Assembly (NCBI GenBank): GCA_963682055.1
Contig: OY821750.1
Coordinates: 27,226,402 to 27,290,401, forward strand
Length of the DNA: 64,000 bases
Origin: Primula veris
Lineage: Eukaryota > Streptophyta > Magnoliopsida > Ericales > Primulaceae
Direction: 5' to 3'
In this document: one piece after another, positions 9,965 through 22,642 of the stretch
Position numbering within the stretch: the stretch's first letter is position 1
How the letters are laid out: each line of letters begins with the position of its first letter
The notes under the pieces: generated by a model
Databases searched by the model: none
What the model was told of the DNA's origin: nothing
What the model saw: the letters and a program-made list of their open reading frames with translations, nothing else
Translations under genes and position numbers: made by a program

Positions 9965-12900
9965 GCATGGTGTGATCTTCCATCCAGCTCCTTTAATCAA
10001 GATATTATAAAGTCTCCTGCGACAATCATTAGCTAGATTTTTGATAATTTTCTCACTTTTATCAATTATTTTCATACTAAAAATGGATAAATTTTCACGT
10101 ACGTGGTTTTATTTAGAAACTTGTTAAGACTGTTCAAGTGAGACGGAGCCAATTTTCTTGGAGAGGACCTGCTGGATTCGATTCACGTTCCTTTAGAAAA
10201 GAAAGAATCCAATTATAGCGATAGACATAATTCCAATTATTTACTTGCATTTCAACTTCTTCTAATTTAGGAAATTATTGATACGCAATTTGAAATAGCT
10301 GCAAATATGTCTCCTTCGTAGAACTTCATGGTAACCTTTTGGGGCAACTGTCATGTTCCTTTTAATAGAAGTCGTGATTTTAATATCAGAAGAGTATGCC
10401 GGAATTTTGCACAGGGAACTAATTTGTCGCTGTGAGTTGCATTTTGAACCTCGCCTAATTTCGGAAAATCACCAAATTATTGTTAAAATGCTTCGAATAG
10501 GCCCGCCACTCTAATATTCAACCTTTCCGACTTTCCGGGTAATGACCAATTTACTTTGTCTTACGAGTGGTGATGGTACTTCAAATACTTATATTTTACA
10601 GAAAACGAGTTATTGAAACTTCAATTTCATACATAAAAAATATGATTTAGCCTTTTATCCAACAATCCATATGATATGTATGGTCTTTATGATTTTTTTT
10701 ACTTGCCTAGTATCATTGGTTATCCAAAATGAGAAGCTTTCCATTTTGTAATGCTCTTTTCTTTTTCCTTGAAAATGCTCTTTTCGGTCATGCATTTGCT
10801 TTGTTGTTGTTCAAAATAGTTAGTACTATTAATTAATTAGGTAGAAAATGAAGTCCCTTATAGATTAAGAAATGTTGGCCAATGTCTCAAGCTATCAGTT
10901 TTTCAAAATTTAACCCACTTCCAAATTGGATGTGACACCTAATTGAATCTTTAAGTTTGAAGTTTGAACTGCAACTAATCACCCAATAAGCTTGAAGTTT
11001 TCTTCGATTTATCCTATATGTGATCTTCTAAAGTTAGTGAAGTAACTTGTAGCTAGGGCAACACCATGTAAGTTTGCCAAGAAAAAATTAATATGGCTAA
11101 TGAGCTGAAAGTCTATATTTATTTCTGGAAATTTAGAACTAGAAAATCTAATATGCATGCCACTTAAATAGCTACGCACGTAAGGTTTATTGAACTATAC
11201 ATTCCTCTAATCCTCCCTATTTAAGTTTATGGGTAAGTCTGGTATCTGTTATTGTTAACTTTCTTTTTTTAATTAATTTTATCGTTTTAAGTTTTTGAAA
11301 TATTCTTGTTCATTAAGTAGTTAAATAATATCATATTTACCTCCTATACATAACCTAATACTTTAAGTAAAATTTGGGTTTTATTTGAAAATTTTGACGT
11401 TTTGATATTTTCTTTTTGAATTTGAAGTGAAATTGTTTCAGAATATTAAGTATTACGACTTTGAAAAAGGGGACATTTAATTAGGTACACAATGAGTAAG
11501 TATTTTTTTTTTAAGGATTATGGGTTGTACAAGAGCAATTTGACAAGTGTGAGACAAGGCAAATTTCGTTAAAGCTCTTACTTTTTTATCTCATTGGTTT
11601 TCAATTTTCATAGACAGAGAAACAACAACCAATTCCACAAATGTTGGCTGTTATTAATTGATACGATGGTAGCAACCCAGGAGCAATTGCATCAATTTAT
11701 GTAAAGACTACTGTTTTCTTATTTCGTGCAAAAATTATTAAAAAAATACCACTACATCAATTACTCAACATTCTTCCTTATATTAACTCTCAATCAAAAC
11801 TCTCTTTATACATGGGGAAACAAATGACTCCCCTTAGCAATACAATATTGTAATTTATGGAGAGAGAATAGTGTTAGAAATAACTATAGAGTAAGAAAAA
11901 GTTAATAGTAAAATAGTTAGGATAGAAATGTTAAAATAGAGAAACTGAAAATGGTGTAAAATTAAATTGTTATCCTATATATAATGATAAAAGTGTATTA
12001 GTTAAAAAAAAAAACATGTGGTAATTAATACGGGCATAAGCATTTTTTTTAAGGAAAATTACTGCCTCCAATAATTGAATATTAGCAAGTGGAGGGACCT
12101 ATCACGCTTAGATGAAGTATTATTTCGTGTTGTATACTACAAATATTGGTAGGGCAAAGAAATTGACTGAACTTTATAGTCTTTCTTTATTTTTATTTTT
12201 CTCAATGAGATACTGAGATATGGCCTCACTGTTCCATTACATTATGAGACATGTGAATGACTGTGACAAGGTTACAAGTTAAAGAATTAAGTGATTCTTT
12301 ATCATGAGCAATCGTAGATTTTTTACCCTTTGCGTACCTCATTTTGTGTTACACATGAAAATATAATCAACAACTTACATTATTATCATACAGGCAATCC
12401 CGGGAAAATAATGCAGCCGAGTCATAACTCGTATCCAATACTGATCATTGAATCAACTATGTCCAAATGTTTCAGTTCGATCCGTTATATAGTACATGAT
12501 AATTTCAAACGGAAAAATAGTCACCTCTACAAGTACGGTTTCGTTTTATATTTGAAATGTTGGAAACAAACAGAAGTGGCGACGACGGTTAAGTATCAGA
12601 TCCCCATTTGCGCTCAATTTAACACTAAACCACTTCGTTTTGTTTTATGTCATCCGACGAAGCTCAAAATCTCAATTAGTTTATTAGGTGATATGCATGC
12701 TGTAATCAAATTTCAAATCCAAATTTTCTTACTTGGGACCTCTTCAATTTGATAGGTCTAAATTAGTGTTTCCATTAGAATTAATTTTTACAGATGTATA
12801 GGGAAATGCTCCTTGTTCTTCACATACAGGAAATGAATATTATGATCCGTTTATTGATTATTACAGTCGTTTTACACTTTTACTTGACTTTATCACTAAT

Positions 12901-13980
12901 GCAAACAATTGTTACCAATAGTTTTACGCAATTTCAAGAACATATAGAGCGCTTTCTTAATAAGCGAATCAAAGCCGCATCAAATGATGATACCGCACCC
13001 TCAATAATTTTATTCAAACACGGGGATTTAACTATTGATTAACTTGTCCACACACTCATCATGAAAATGGTGTGGTTGCACGAAAACGACGCCACGTTGT
13101 TGAAATAGAGCTCGCCCATATTGTTGTTGGTGCTATTCCCAAACACTTCAGGATGAATTAGCTCTTCGAACCTCTTGTTATTTAGTAAACCAAACCGATT
13201 ATCTACCACGGTTATGAAATCGAAAAATTTTCCTATGAAAATTTATTATAAAAAAAACACCTGGTTACAACATGTTTCGTGCTTTTGATTGCGCATGTTG
13301 CCCCTAGCTACTTCGTCCTAGCTCGTTACAAAAAAGCAAACTAGAATAAAGATTAAAAAAAAAACGTGTGTTGCTTATAAAAAAAAAAATTGTGTTTCTT
13401 TGCTACAGTATCTGGCCATTTCTGTACAACTTGGTCAATTAGAACCACGGGCAGAACAAGGGCTTTTGGGGTGGCCGTGACGATTTTTAATTTTTTTTAT
13501 ATATGTAGTTAAAAAAATCGTGAGATATATACATTGATAGCCCCTCCTATTTAAACAAAAGAGTTGCTAGTGTAATGGTAAAATTTGACCATAAGTAGTG
13601 GAATATTAGAGATTCAAATCATGTTATCTTATTTTTTCTAAAAATTTTCGTTTTTTACTTTGAAATTACCAAATTTTCTAAATACCCATTGTATTTTTCC
13701 AAACAAGATTACATAAAAAAATATTTTATTGTTCAATGTCATTTGCCTTTAACTTTATATTTATTTTATATTATGTTGAACATATAAAAAAATTTATTTT
13801 TGTATTAAAGCCTATTTTTTTCTATTCAATATATTTTTTACATCACGATCTACCGAATAAAATCAATATGCTCATAAGCATATGATTAGAACCCATTTAA
13901 GGCCTGTGATGTTATACCGACAATATATATGTTGCACGTCGGTCAATTTCACAAATACATATAACTTGATAAATTATAAT
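9965..13980. other. Long gene-poor interval
   Basis: AT-rich with no supportable gene. Open stretches at 12330-12752 and 12794-13042 are short, start without a convincing context and resemble no family I know. Around 13560-13625 a tRNA-like pair of boxes (GCTAGTGTAATGG and GATTCAAATC) may mark another SINE fragment, but it has no tail or TSD. 11730-12060 has the look of a MITE but no clear ends. Confidence 0.4.
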
Positions 13981-13983
13981 ATT

Positions 13984-14164
13984 CACTCCAAAAAAAAAAG
14001 TTTCTAATCGGGACAGCAAAATCTGTTAGAAATTTACCATTAAATTACAATATATGTCAGTAAAATTAAAATCCGTCATCATATCGTCCCTGATCAAGAC
14101 GTTGGAAAGCAAAATCTGTTACTATTTCAGTATGCGATCTAACATTTTTTTGTTTTTTTTAGTA
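13984..14164. mobile_element. Possible CACTA-like MITE, 181 bp
   Basis: Starts CACTCCAAAAAAA and ends TTTTTTTTAGTA, with ATT on both sides (13981-13983 and 14165-14167). The size equals that of the two clearer CACTA MITEs in this window, but the interior is different and the termini are degraded. Confidence 0.4.
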
Positions 14165-14773
14165 ATTCTTACTTATTCTCTGTTATTATATATTTTTTCC
14201 AGATTCAAATGTCACAGGTAATTATCTCCACATCTCAGTCTCGATCCTCCGAAATGAGAGCCTTGCTAGTTTATCAATTATAATCACTCATAAAAATAGC
14301 AAGTAGTTAATAAGTCGAGGGATAATCTAAAAGGTATCCTTGGATTGTTGTTTTCCGAATGTACTGAAGGTATCTTATTATTGTTGTCCATAGTAGATCG
14401 AAAACTAAAATACCATTTGATTCGTCCTCAGTCCTAAAAACAAAGATCAACATTTTGGTCAATCTCACGATAAATGGTAAATATATATTGTCGCATGGAT
14501 GCTAACCAAAAACTCAAAGTGTGATGAGCTGAAATTCTATATAATTTTTTTTATACCATATATGTATATTTTTCCGAGATAGGGGGAGCGAAAGCTACTT
14601 TTTAAATAGTTTGATTAAATTACATAGAATTTTTTTATTTTTTCAGTAAAAAAAATTTAAAAGGTGGGGCCTCCCAACTGTCTCCACCTAGTTACTTGCA
14701 TAATAACGTTATTGTGTTGGTTATGAGTATGTTTTGAGAAAAAATTTGAATGAAAGGCCTAAAAATATATATT

Positions 14774-14955
14774 CACTACAAAATAATGTTTGATTTAGTG
14801 AGAGTCAAAAGTTGTCACAAGCCTGTCGCTAATTTAAAAAGTTGTCACAAATCTGTCGCAAATTGACTAAACTGTCACAAAAACCGTCGCTAATAAGCTC
14901 GTAACAAAAAATACCGTTACTAATACCGTCGCTATTTGGGTATTTTTTTGTAGTG
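14774..14955 (+). mobile_element. CACTA-type MITE, copy 1
   Basis: A 182-bp element with termini CACTACAAAAT and TTTTTTGTAGTG, flanked by the 3-bp TSD ATT (14771-14773 and 14956-14958), as expected for the CACTA superfamily. The interior repeats a GTCACAA...GTCGCTAAT motif. A homologous copy lies in opposite orientation at 32472-32652. Confidence 0.85.
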
Positions 14956-14958
14956 ATT

Positions 14959-16876
14959 GGTGGAAATGTTGGTCAGAAAACTATGTGAGACGGATGATTC
15001 AGATGGTCGTGACTCGTGAGAGTTGGGGACCGTTCTTAAACTAATCCGATCGTTGCTAAAAAGAAGTTTTATATTTTTTTTTGTTTCAATTCCTATGAAA
15101 TTTTATCAAAATTTTGAATTTGAATTATAAGCTTTTTACTATATAGAAATGATTAATGCACCAAAATATTATTCTTACATATAACCATGACCTGCAGGTA
15201 CAAGTCGTTGTGCGGTGATATAGGTAATGTGATAGGAGATCCATTCTCTTTTTTTTCTTTCCATTTCCAGTATTTGAATGAAATTGAGGCGCATGAGTAA
15301 TTTAAAAAGAACAATCATACTAACATTTTCCAGAAAATTGTGCTGGTCTTTGCGAGTATCAGGTGCAACTTTTAATTCTTAACTTCGTTTATTATAATAA
15401 AATGATATTCTTCATTTGAATGGTATGGACTTTTCATACGATTTCATAGGGTGCATTGAAAATTGCATAAACAAATTGTAATTATTTCGATTGTAGTGTT
15501 TGGGCTATCGATTACGGAAAAAAAAGTGTGCATGGTGTATCAATATTTTTCATATATAAAACAATAATGTTATGATATGCAATAATATTCGTATTAAATG
15601 TATAATCAATATTATTGAATCAAAATACAAATATACGTAATTACCGTGAGTACTCCAACCTAACAATTATGCTACCATATACGCATCGTAGCTTTCGGAT
15701 TAATCAGTAAATTAGGAATCAATGAATGGATATTGCTTTAGAAAGGAGAACGTTTTGGCCAACACGGACTACAAAAACCAACATGCATGGCCACTATATA
15801 TATTGATGAATAAATATTTTTTGGATATTAATATATCCATGTTTGAACGTTTCATCATGTCGTGTCTGATGTATTGGCGGCAATATCAGAAAATATTCTT
15901 ACAGAAAATAAGTGACAAATTATAGTTAACGGGTGACGACTTGACGTTTTCTGATGTAATGGCTGGTGTACTAAAATTATCAAAATCATTATTGTTACAA
16001 AAAAGCAGAAGTAGCAAGTTGTAAATTCATTGGAAAAACAGAATATTTACGTAAAATGACATGTTTTATGGGACCAATAGTACACATTATCAATTTGTTT
16101 ATCCACATATTGTAAAAGGAGCGGTTTGTAAGTGGCACATGGCAATTAGACATGCTACGTGTATTTCATTTAGATATCCGCAAGGAAAAGGTGACAATGA
16201 TTTCGCACAAATTATTTCGTCGTGGTCCTTCTACACTACACGTGGGTCTCACCTACATTAAATGAATACACATCCCGCCAACGATCGAGACTAACTTAAA
16301 AACATGGACCTGATAACCATCCAAAACTCAATAAATATATGAAAAACCAAAAATAATTAAACTAAATTTAATTTAATATTTAAACTAAATAATTTTATTG
16401 ATTGTCACACATTTTAAAAAATATAAAACAAGTTTATACAAGTGTTTCTTCTTCGCAACACACATCTATCTCCTTCTCCTCTTTCAAGAGAAACACTAAT
16501 ATAAAATCGGTGCACTATAATTAATAATCAACCAATAAAAAAAATTTAGTTTTAATTTTGAATTAGTTTTAGGGTAATTGTTTTTGGATTCATTAATATG
16601 TGTTAGGTTTTTACTGTATGGCATACTCTAAATTATAATAGATCTGGTTTATACTAATTTTACTTATTTAAATAAATAAACAATTTTTAACCGTTGAATG
16701 CTAGTAATTAGTACGGTGTTTGAAGAACACTCTTGTTGATATAAAGTGTAACAATAAGTTACTAGTAATATAATTTATAAAATATTGCAAAATTGCTTTT
16801 CCCCTTTTATTAAATTATTATACCATCTAATAATATATTTAAGTGGATTGGCTTAAAATCGAGAAAAATATATATA
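14959..16876. other. Intergenic, gene-poor
   Basis: AT-rich. Short open stretches at 15722-15925 and 16061-16261 show no domain, no splice context and no repeat relation I recognise. I regard the interval as non-coding. Confidence 0.4.
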
Positions 16877-16884
16877 ACCAAATG

Positions 16885-17249
16885 CAGGTGCGGATTTAGA
16901 AATTTTAATTTGGTGGCACAATACTAATATAATTTTTTCGATAGGATAACAAAAATTTATAGATTTGTTATTAATCCCGAAAAAGTTACAAATGCCATTT
17001 ACGGAAAACATTACAATTCTTAACAATCTTATTCATTTAAGTGGAAAAAAAGAGAATACAAGGTTATAATTTAATTAGTTAAAGAAAATAGATGAAACAA
17101 ATCAATAAAAAGTAAGTACATGCGTATTAAACACAAGTAGTAGATAATTTTTTATAGTTTATATAACACACTAGGGGTATTATAGTAATTTAAATTAAAA
17201 AAAATGGAGGGCATGTGTCACCCTATGCCTCTTACTACATCCGCCTCTA
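16885..17249. mobile_element. hAT-type MITE with perfect 8-bp TSD
   Basis: A 365-bp element with termini CAGGTGCGGATTTAG and CTACATCCGCCTCTA, which form an imperfect inverted repeat of the YAG...GCGGAT type common in plant hAT elements. The flanks carry the same 8 bases, ACCAAATG, at 16877-16884 and 17250-17257. No coding capacity. Confidence 0.85.
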
Positions 17250-17308
17250 ACCAAATGTATTTGTTACATTTATAATATTAGCTTTATTAGAATGATATTA
17301 GATTTCTG

Positions 17309-19015
17309 AGGGGTAGGCACGGTTCGATCCGGTTTTGTGTAAAATTTTAGTTTTAGTTCGAAACCAAAACTAAAATTTTATTCGATTTGGGTTCGGTTTG
17401 GTTTTCTTGTTTTGGGAATTAAAAATGAACTGACCAAAATCGTTTGGTTTGGTTCAGTTTTTTTATGGAAAAAATAAATAATATTTTCTTTTAGAAAAAA
17501 GATATTTAAAGCAAAACAATAACAACATAATAAGAATTTGAAGCAAAACATGTTAGAAAATATTCATCATTAAAAAATGAATATTAGTAGATAAACAATG
17601 AGTTAACAAGTAAAGAAATAAGAGAAAATGATGAAAAAATACATATGAATGGTACTTATTAATTAAAAAGTCGGTCACTAAAATACTTTTATCATTTGAT
17701 ACATACTATTTTTTTTAATTCCATTATACCATTCAAATTAATGAACTCTTTTCTCTTTCCTCAAATTAATACACTAATATGTATATATTTATAATATGTA
17801 TTAGTTATAAATGAAATTTATAACTTACATTGTTTTAGAAGTGGTTTAACATTGTTAATACATTTCAAATTTCTTTTAATTCAGTAGTTTTATTTACATA
17901 TTTTATGATTTAATAAGTTCTTACCAAAAATTTATATGAGAAGAAATTAGTCTAAAAACAAATGCTATATGATGCTATTTTATGTTATATGATGTTAATT
18001 CTTTTTAGTATTTGATTTTAACTTTATAATGTATATATTTTGTAATTTTTCGTAATGCGTCATGATTCTATTATTATTTAATTTGAAAAAAAAAAACGAA
18101 AAATACAGTATCATATAGCATTATGTAGCATTATTCTATTACTCCTATATAGTAACATTAGTGAGATAGAAAAAGTATCATGTATCATCATCACGTAATA
18201 TTATATTATATAATTTTAATGATGTGAGATAATTTGTATTTTTCTATAAATAAAAAGAATAAAGCATCATGACGCATCATGACGCATCACGTACGTAGTA
18301 TCATTTAGTCTTATAAATTTTAAAGTAAAAAATAGCGTAGCATCATGATTCATCGTGCATTATCATTTAGTTTTACAAACACGAATATCACGTAACATTA
18401 TCTAGTCTGATGCTATAAGAAACTCTTGATTTTATTTTATTTTATTCTGCGTAATTTTTTTAAAATAAAATGTCTTCATGAACTTAATATTTTCCTTTTC
18501 TTTTCTCTATCAACTTGTATGAATTTAATAGAAGATTTTTTGAATTTGAAATAGTTTTATTTAAAGGGGAGTAAAAAAAGAAAGTACTATTTTGAGAAAC
18601 AAATAGAAACGGAAACTAATAATGTTAATATTAATTAATGAGTGATTTATGGTAAATTTGTGTGTTATGATATTGAAAGCAATATATTGTTTGATATTGA
18701 AAGATGTTATTTAATAAGGTAAAATAGTATTTTAGTTCATAAAAAAGACATATGTATCAAATGATAAAATAGATTTAAGAATCTGGTATTTTGGACATTA
18801 AGTCCCTTTTTATGTACCAATCAGCGATTCTCCCAAAAACCAATAAATATTAGTCATGAAAAAATAAATGCTTATAAAAAAACGTTCGTTTCAGTTTTAA
18901 AGTTGTGAAAAAAAAACAAACTAAAACATAATATTTCTGTTCAGTTCGGTTTTTACATTTTCGGTTCTAATTCGGTTTTCGGTTCGTTTGGGTTTCCGAT
19001 TTTTTTTCCAAACCT
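17309..19015. repeat. GGTTCGGTTTT-type dispersed repeat, split by an inserted TIR element
   Basis: Both ends (17309-17465 and about 18935-19015) are made of GGTTCGGTTT-like words typical of a dispersed plant repeat. The middle is occupied by a separate inverted-repeat element (17650-18818). Exact ends of the outer repeat cannot be fixed. Confidence 0.45.
17650..18818. mobile_element. Terminal-inverted-repeat element, about 1.17 kb
   Basis: The left arm (GGTAC...AAAAAG...AAAATAC...TTTTATCATTTGATACATA, about 17650-17710) recurs inverted at about 18750-18818 with small gaps. The flanks read AAT on both sides. The interior is AT-rich with repeated GCATCATGA-like words around 18260-18420. The superfamily is not assigned. 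Confidence 0.5.
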
Positions 19016-19559
19016 TTCTTAATCAACTAAAATATATAAGTTTTGACAGTAGTTTTTCTTTGAAGAAATTCCAAATTAAATTAATTGTTGATGTGCTATT
19101 ATAAAATGTAAAAGAGTAAGAATTAGGATTAGACTAAAATTATTCAACCTTCTTTCTTAACATTAATTCGTAATGTATATATGTATTCGTAAAGTTGATT
19201 TACAGGATCAAAACATGAAATATTTAAAAATTTTAAAAGAAATACCCATATTAAATAGAGGGAAATTACCAGCACATTTAACAATAGTCGATAGGTAATA
19301 TGGAATAGAACTACACATGTCATTCAACTAAGTTGTGCAGAGCCTCTAATGACAATTGAGTCAGGTCATTTAAAAACCGACTCGATCCATGTATAAATTT
19401 GCACTTTTATCCATTTCATCCGATCCGATCCGAACCGACCAATTTAATCCGTTTTTTTTATATATATAAAAAAAACCTTTTGAAAAATAAAGCTCATAAA
19501 TATCAAGATTTGGAAGAGAATTTGTTAAAAACTCATATGATGAAGTAAAAAAATCATTT
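19016..19559. other. Left flank of Copia B
   Basis: AT-rich. 19380-19460 holds a TGCACTTTTATCCATTT word and repeated CCGATCCGAACCGACC. The first recurs in the tandem repeat at 27568-27860 right of Copia B, so B probably inserted into an older repeat. The last five bases, CATTT, are the target site. Confidence 0.5.
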
Positions 19560-19752
19560 TGTCGTAAAATATTATTGGACTTTTGGTCTTGTATTTTATG
19601 GGCCTAAGTGAGCTTGTAACACTACCCCTCTATCTATATAAAAAGGGTTAAGAGTCTTGTATTTAACATTCATTCATAATAAAGACGATACTGTTCTCCT
19701 CTCTCTCTGCTTCTGTCTCCCTAAATATGTAGCTAATAGTTGTATTATAACA
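19560..19752 (+). repeat. 5' LTR of Copia B
   Basis: 193 bp, starting TGTCGTAAAATATTATTGG and ending GTTGTATTATAACA. A TATATAAAAAGG motif near 19634 is a plausible TATA box. CGTTATCGGCACTGC follows directly; the priming tRNA cannot be named with confidence. Confidence 0.93.
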
Positions 19753-21194
19753 CGTTATCGGCACTGCTCTCGGAGATCGGAGTACGGATTCTGATTATCA
19801 ATAAACCGTGAGGTTTATCCGGGTTTCCTTTTAGGATTTTGTTATATCGAACTTCACTAACATACCGTGCGTAAGGTATATGATTCTGTAACCCTCTTCG
19901 TTATATACGTAAAAGAAAACTAATCCTAACTGTTGGTTTATTGCATGTTGCTGGACATAGTAATTAATTAATAAAATTACTGTTGACTGCATGCTATACT
20001 TTGTTTGGTTTTAGAATTGCATGTATAATAGTATTGCTTGATTTATACCACATGTAACACCAGCAAAACAATTTGTAATATATGTGCCACTGGTTTTTTT
20101 TTTGTAATTTGAAAACTCTGAATAAACCATGCGTGTTTTATCTTGACTGTGTATGAATTAACCAGCACGTTTGTTACCATGTATGTATGAACAAAAAGTT
20201 TATTTTTGTCCAATAGTATATGTCTTGGTATGGTATGTATGTTAACTTATTACATGAAAAAAAAAAATTGTGTACTTATTACATGTATAACCGAGTTGAA
20301 TCTCTAATAACAAGATAAAATTGTATTTTTATACAAACAAAATCAGTAAAAGACATAATCGATTTGTAAATCGAAAATCATGTAATTGTAAAACATGTAT
20401 TAATCTGTAGGATTAAATCTGCAACAAATTGAAACGTATGTACTGATTTGTAATTCTCTGAAAGCTGTAAACTATTCTGTAAATTACTCAAGGACTAAAC
20501 TGAAACTTGTCTGAATTTCAGGACTGTATATGTAATAACGCTATAAATAGATATATAGTTTGCTGAAATTACATGCATGGTCCTGTAGTATAATACTTAT
20601 ACGAAAACAGTACATATGATTGATAAGATACAATATTCGGGTAATATACACACACATGCATATAATTTTTTTATTAAAAGGCAAGTGAATAAAAATTGCA
20701 TGTTAATTGAATAAATTGATATGTTTACATGTAATTTAAACCTCTTTGCATGTTAAAAAAAATTACCATATATAGAATTGATTGGTAATTAAAAATATAT
20801 TGTTTACTTGCATGTTAAAACTAGCATGTATAAAATTATTCATATGGCGATAAATATAGATAATTGATTGATATCTTGTTAGCATAATCATATCTTTTGG
20901 TATTATCATATATATAAATATCACATATGACAGTTAGTTATTGGATTAGATCTAATTGATTTGATTTGTTATGTTAGAATATTTATAACTTGATTGATAA
21001 TCTTGAATTGATTTGTTTATAACACCAAATCTACTGCATTATTAGATAGATCCTGAAAATATATTTACTACATGTTTATATATATGTGGTTAATCTATAT
21101 AGATATTGTCTATGTTGTTATTTATTGCCATGAATGATAGATTGCGAAATATTGTATATTTTCACATTTAAGTTGGAAAAATTATGAATCTTCC

Positions 21195-21216
21195 CCAAAT
21201 AGGCTCACCTATTTGG
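21195..21216 (+). promoter_or_regulatory. Leader hairpin of Copia B
   Basis: A perfect 9-bp stem, CCAAATAGG paired with CCTATTTGG, with the loop CTCA. It lies 5 bases before the upstream ATG at 21222. Copia A has the same hairpin with mismatches. It could be part of an RNA packaging or dimer signal; this is inference. Confidence 0.5.
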
Positions 21217-21221
21217 ATACG

Positions 21222-21275
21222 ATGTCTAGGAAAGATAAAGGCGGAAGTCGTTCTCCTAATGAGGTCGGTTTTTAA
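21222..21275 (+). other. Conserved 17-codon upstream ORF, Copia B leader
   Basis: MSRKDKGGSRSPNEVGF, then TAA. It matches the Copia A copy (5580-5633) in length, start, stop and 14 of 17 residues. It sits about 300 bases before the gag start in an otherwise non-coding leader. Confidence 0.5.
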
Positions 21276-21582
21276 GAGGCATTCGTGCCCACCCCCCTCA
21301 CCGTCTTTCCTGGTCGTGTTCAAATAGAGCTACCGAAAGGGGTTGAGTAAATAATTATTTCCCCCGAATGAGACTATATAGGTATGTATTCGCCGAATTG
21401 GTGTCTCGGGATCGACCTGTCGTTCGATCAAAGAGAACCTCTTCACTTAAAAGCAAAACTTGTTTTTCGAACCTATCGTTTCGAAATAAAGTTTGTGATT
21501 ATACAAACCATAAACATATAAACCCGTTGTTTTATATGATGACTAATCCAGTCTTTCTTTTCTTTTCTCCTGTTGTAGAAAA

Positions 21583-22642
21583 ATGTCAATCAAGCTTGAC
21601 TTTCCAATTTTGGATGCTGCCGGCAAGAACTACTTGGATTGGAGTCAGGATATCCAAAACCATTTAGATGCCCAAGGCCTATTGGACGTCATATATGATG
21701 AGGAGGAGCGTGAAATGGAAGTAACACACGAAATGAGTGCTCGGGTGATGATTCTGTTTTCGCCGCCACTTATCAGACGCCATGAAATCTTAGTTCATAG
21801 CGACCACCTCACCAAAGACATTGTGGGACTCTCTGAAAGAGCGCTTCGACCACCAAAAGACCATTTGGCTTACTGAAGCCCGCCGTGATTGGCTAAATCT
21901 GCGATTTCAGGACTTCGAAAGCGTTGAAAAATATAACGCTGAAGTATGCAGAATTCGTGTTACTCTCCAATACTGTGGTGAAACACTCACCGATAGTGAC
22001 TTATTGGAGAAAACGTACACCACATTTCCTAGTTCTGACATCTTGCTCCAAAAGCAATATCGTCAGTCTAAATTCACCAAATTTCCCGAGCTCATCACCA
22101 AGTTGTTATTGGATGAGAAGAATAGTCTCATTTTAATGATGAATAGTAATTCTTGTCCTGCTGGTTCAAAGGCAATTCTAATGCCTGATGCTAATGTTGT
22201 TCGTGGACCTCGTCCACGATATGGGAAACGAGAAAAGGGCCAGTCGTCCTGTCAGCCAAGGAACATGGGTGAGTGTAATGCTCGTCCAGCCAAGCGAGAT
22301 TTGGACAATCGTTTGAACCGAGGACCTGTGGCTCCTCCTAGGAAGTCTCGTGGTGGTAGGAACAACCGGGCCAGTCGTCCCAAAGCAAGAGAACCGGCCG
22401 ATATGCCAACTCTGTGTTATAAATGTGGTGGAAATGGTCATATGCAAAGGACTTGTAGGGCAACTCCTCAAGAAGTCGAAAACTACCACAAGGGTAGAAG
22501 GGTCGAAGCCAAGATGATTGAAGCTAGTGCAAAAGAAACTCTTGAGACCTCTGACTTTGAGGCTCATATGGAAGAATACAAAAAAATTTCTTCGTTTCTT
22601 TTAATAATTGAGCTGTTTTGCTCCTGGATTACGTTATTTTAA
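21583..22642 (+). pseudogene. Copia B gag
   Basis: Begins MSIKLDFPILDAAGKNYLDW, the usual copia gag opening. A frameshift near 21820 moves the frame before the block WDSLKERFDHQK. A basic region is followed by the zinc knuckle CYKCGGNGHMQRTC (CX2CX4HX4C, about 22417-22458). The frame then runs into a T-rich spacer and stops at 22640-22642. The single frameshift would abolish full-length gag. Confidence 0.85.

Larger units (their letters stand above)
19753..21582 (+). other. Long AT-rich leader of Copia B
   Basis: 1.8 kb between the LTR and gag with no long frame. Only the last 400 bases or so (from about 21180) align with Copia A. A pyrimidine tract ending TTGTAG lies just before the gag ATG and resembles a 3' splice site, but it is not conserved in A. 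Confidence 0.6.

Noticed and set aside
10120..10200. Possible tRNA or SINE from GATTCGATTC and an A-box-like word
   Set aside because: No cloverleaf can be drawn and there is no tail or target duplication.
12330..13042. Open frames of 140 and 82 codons
   Set aside because: The first has no ATG at its start, neither shows a domain, and the region has no splice or codon signature of a gene.
22178..22567. 129-codon minus-strand frame
   Set aside because: Antisense shadow of the Copia B gag zinc-knuckle region.
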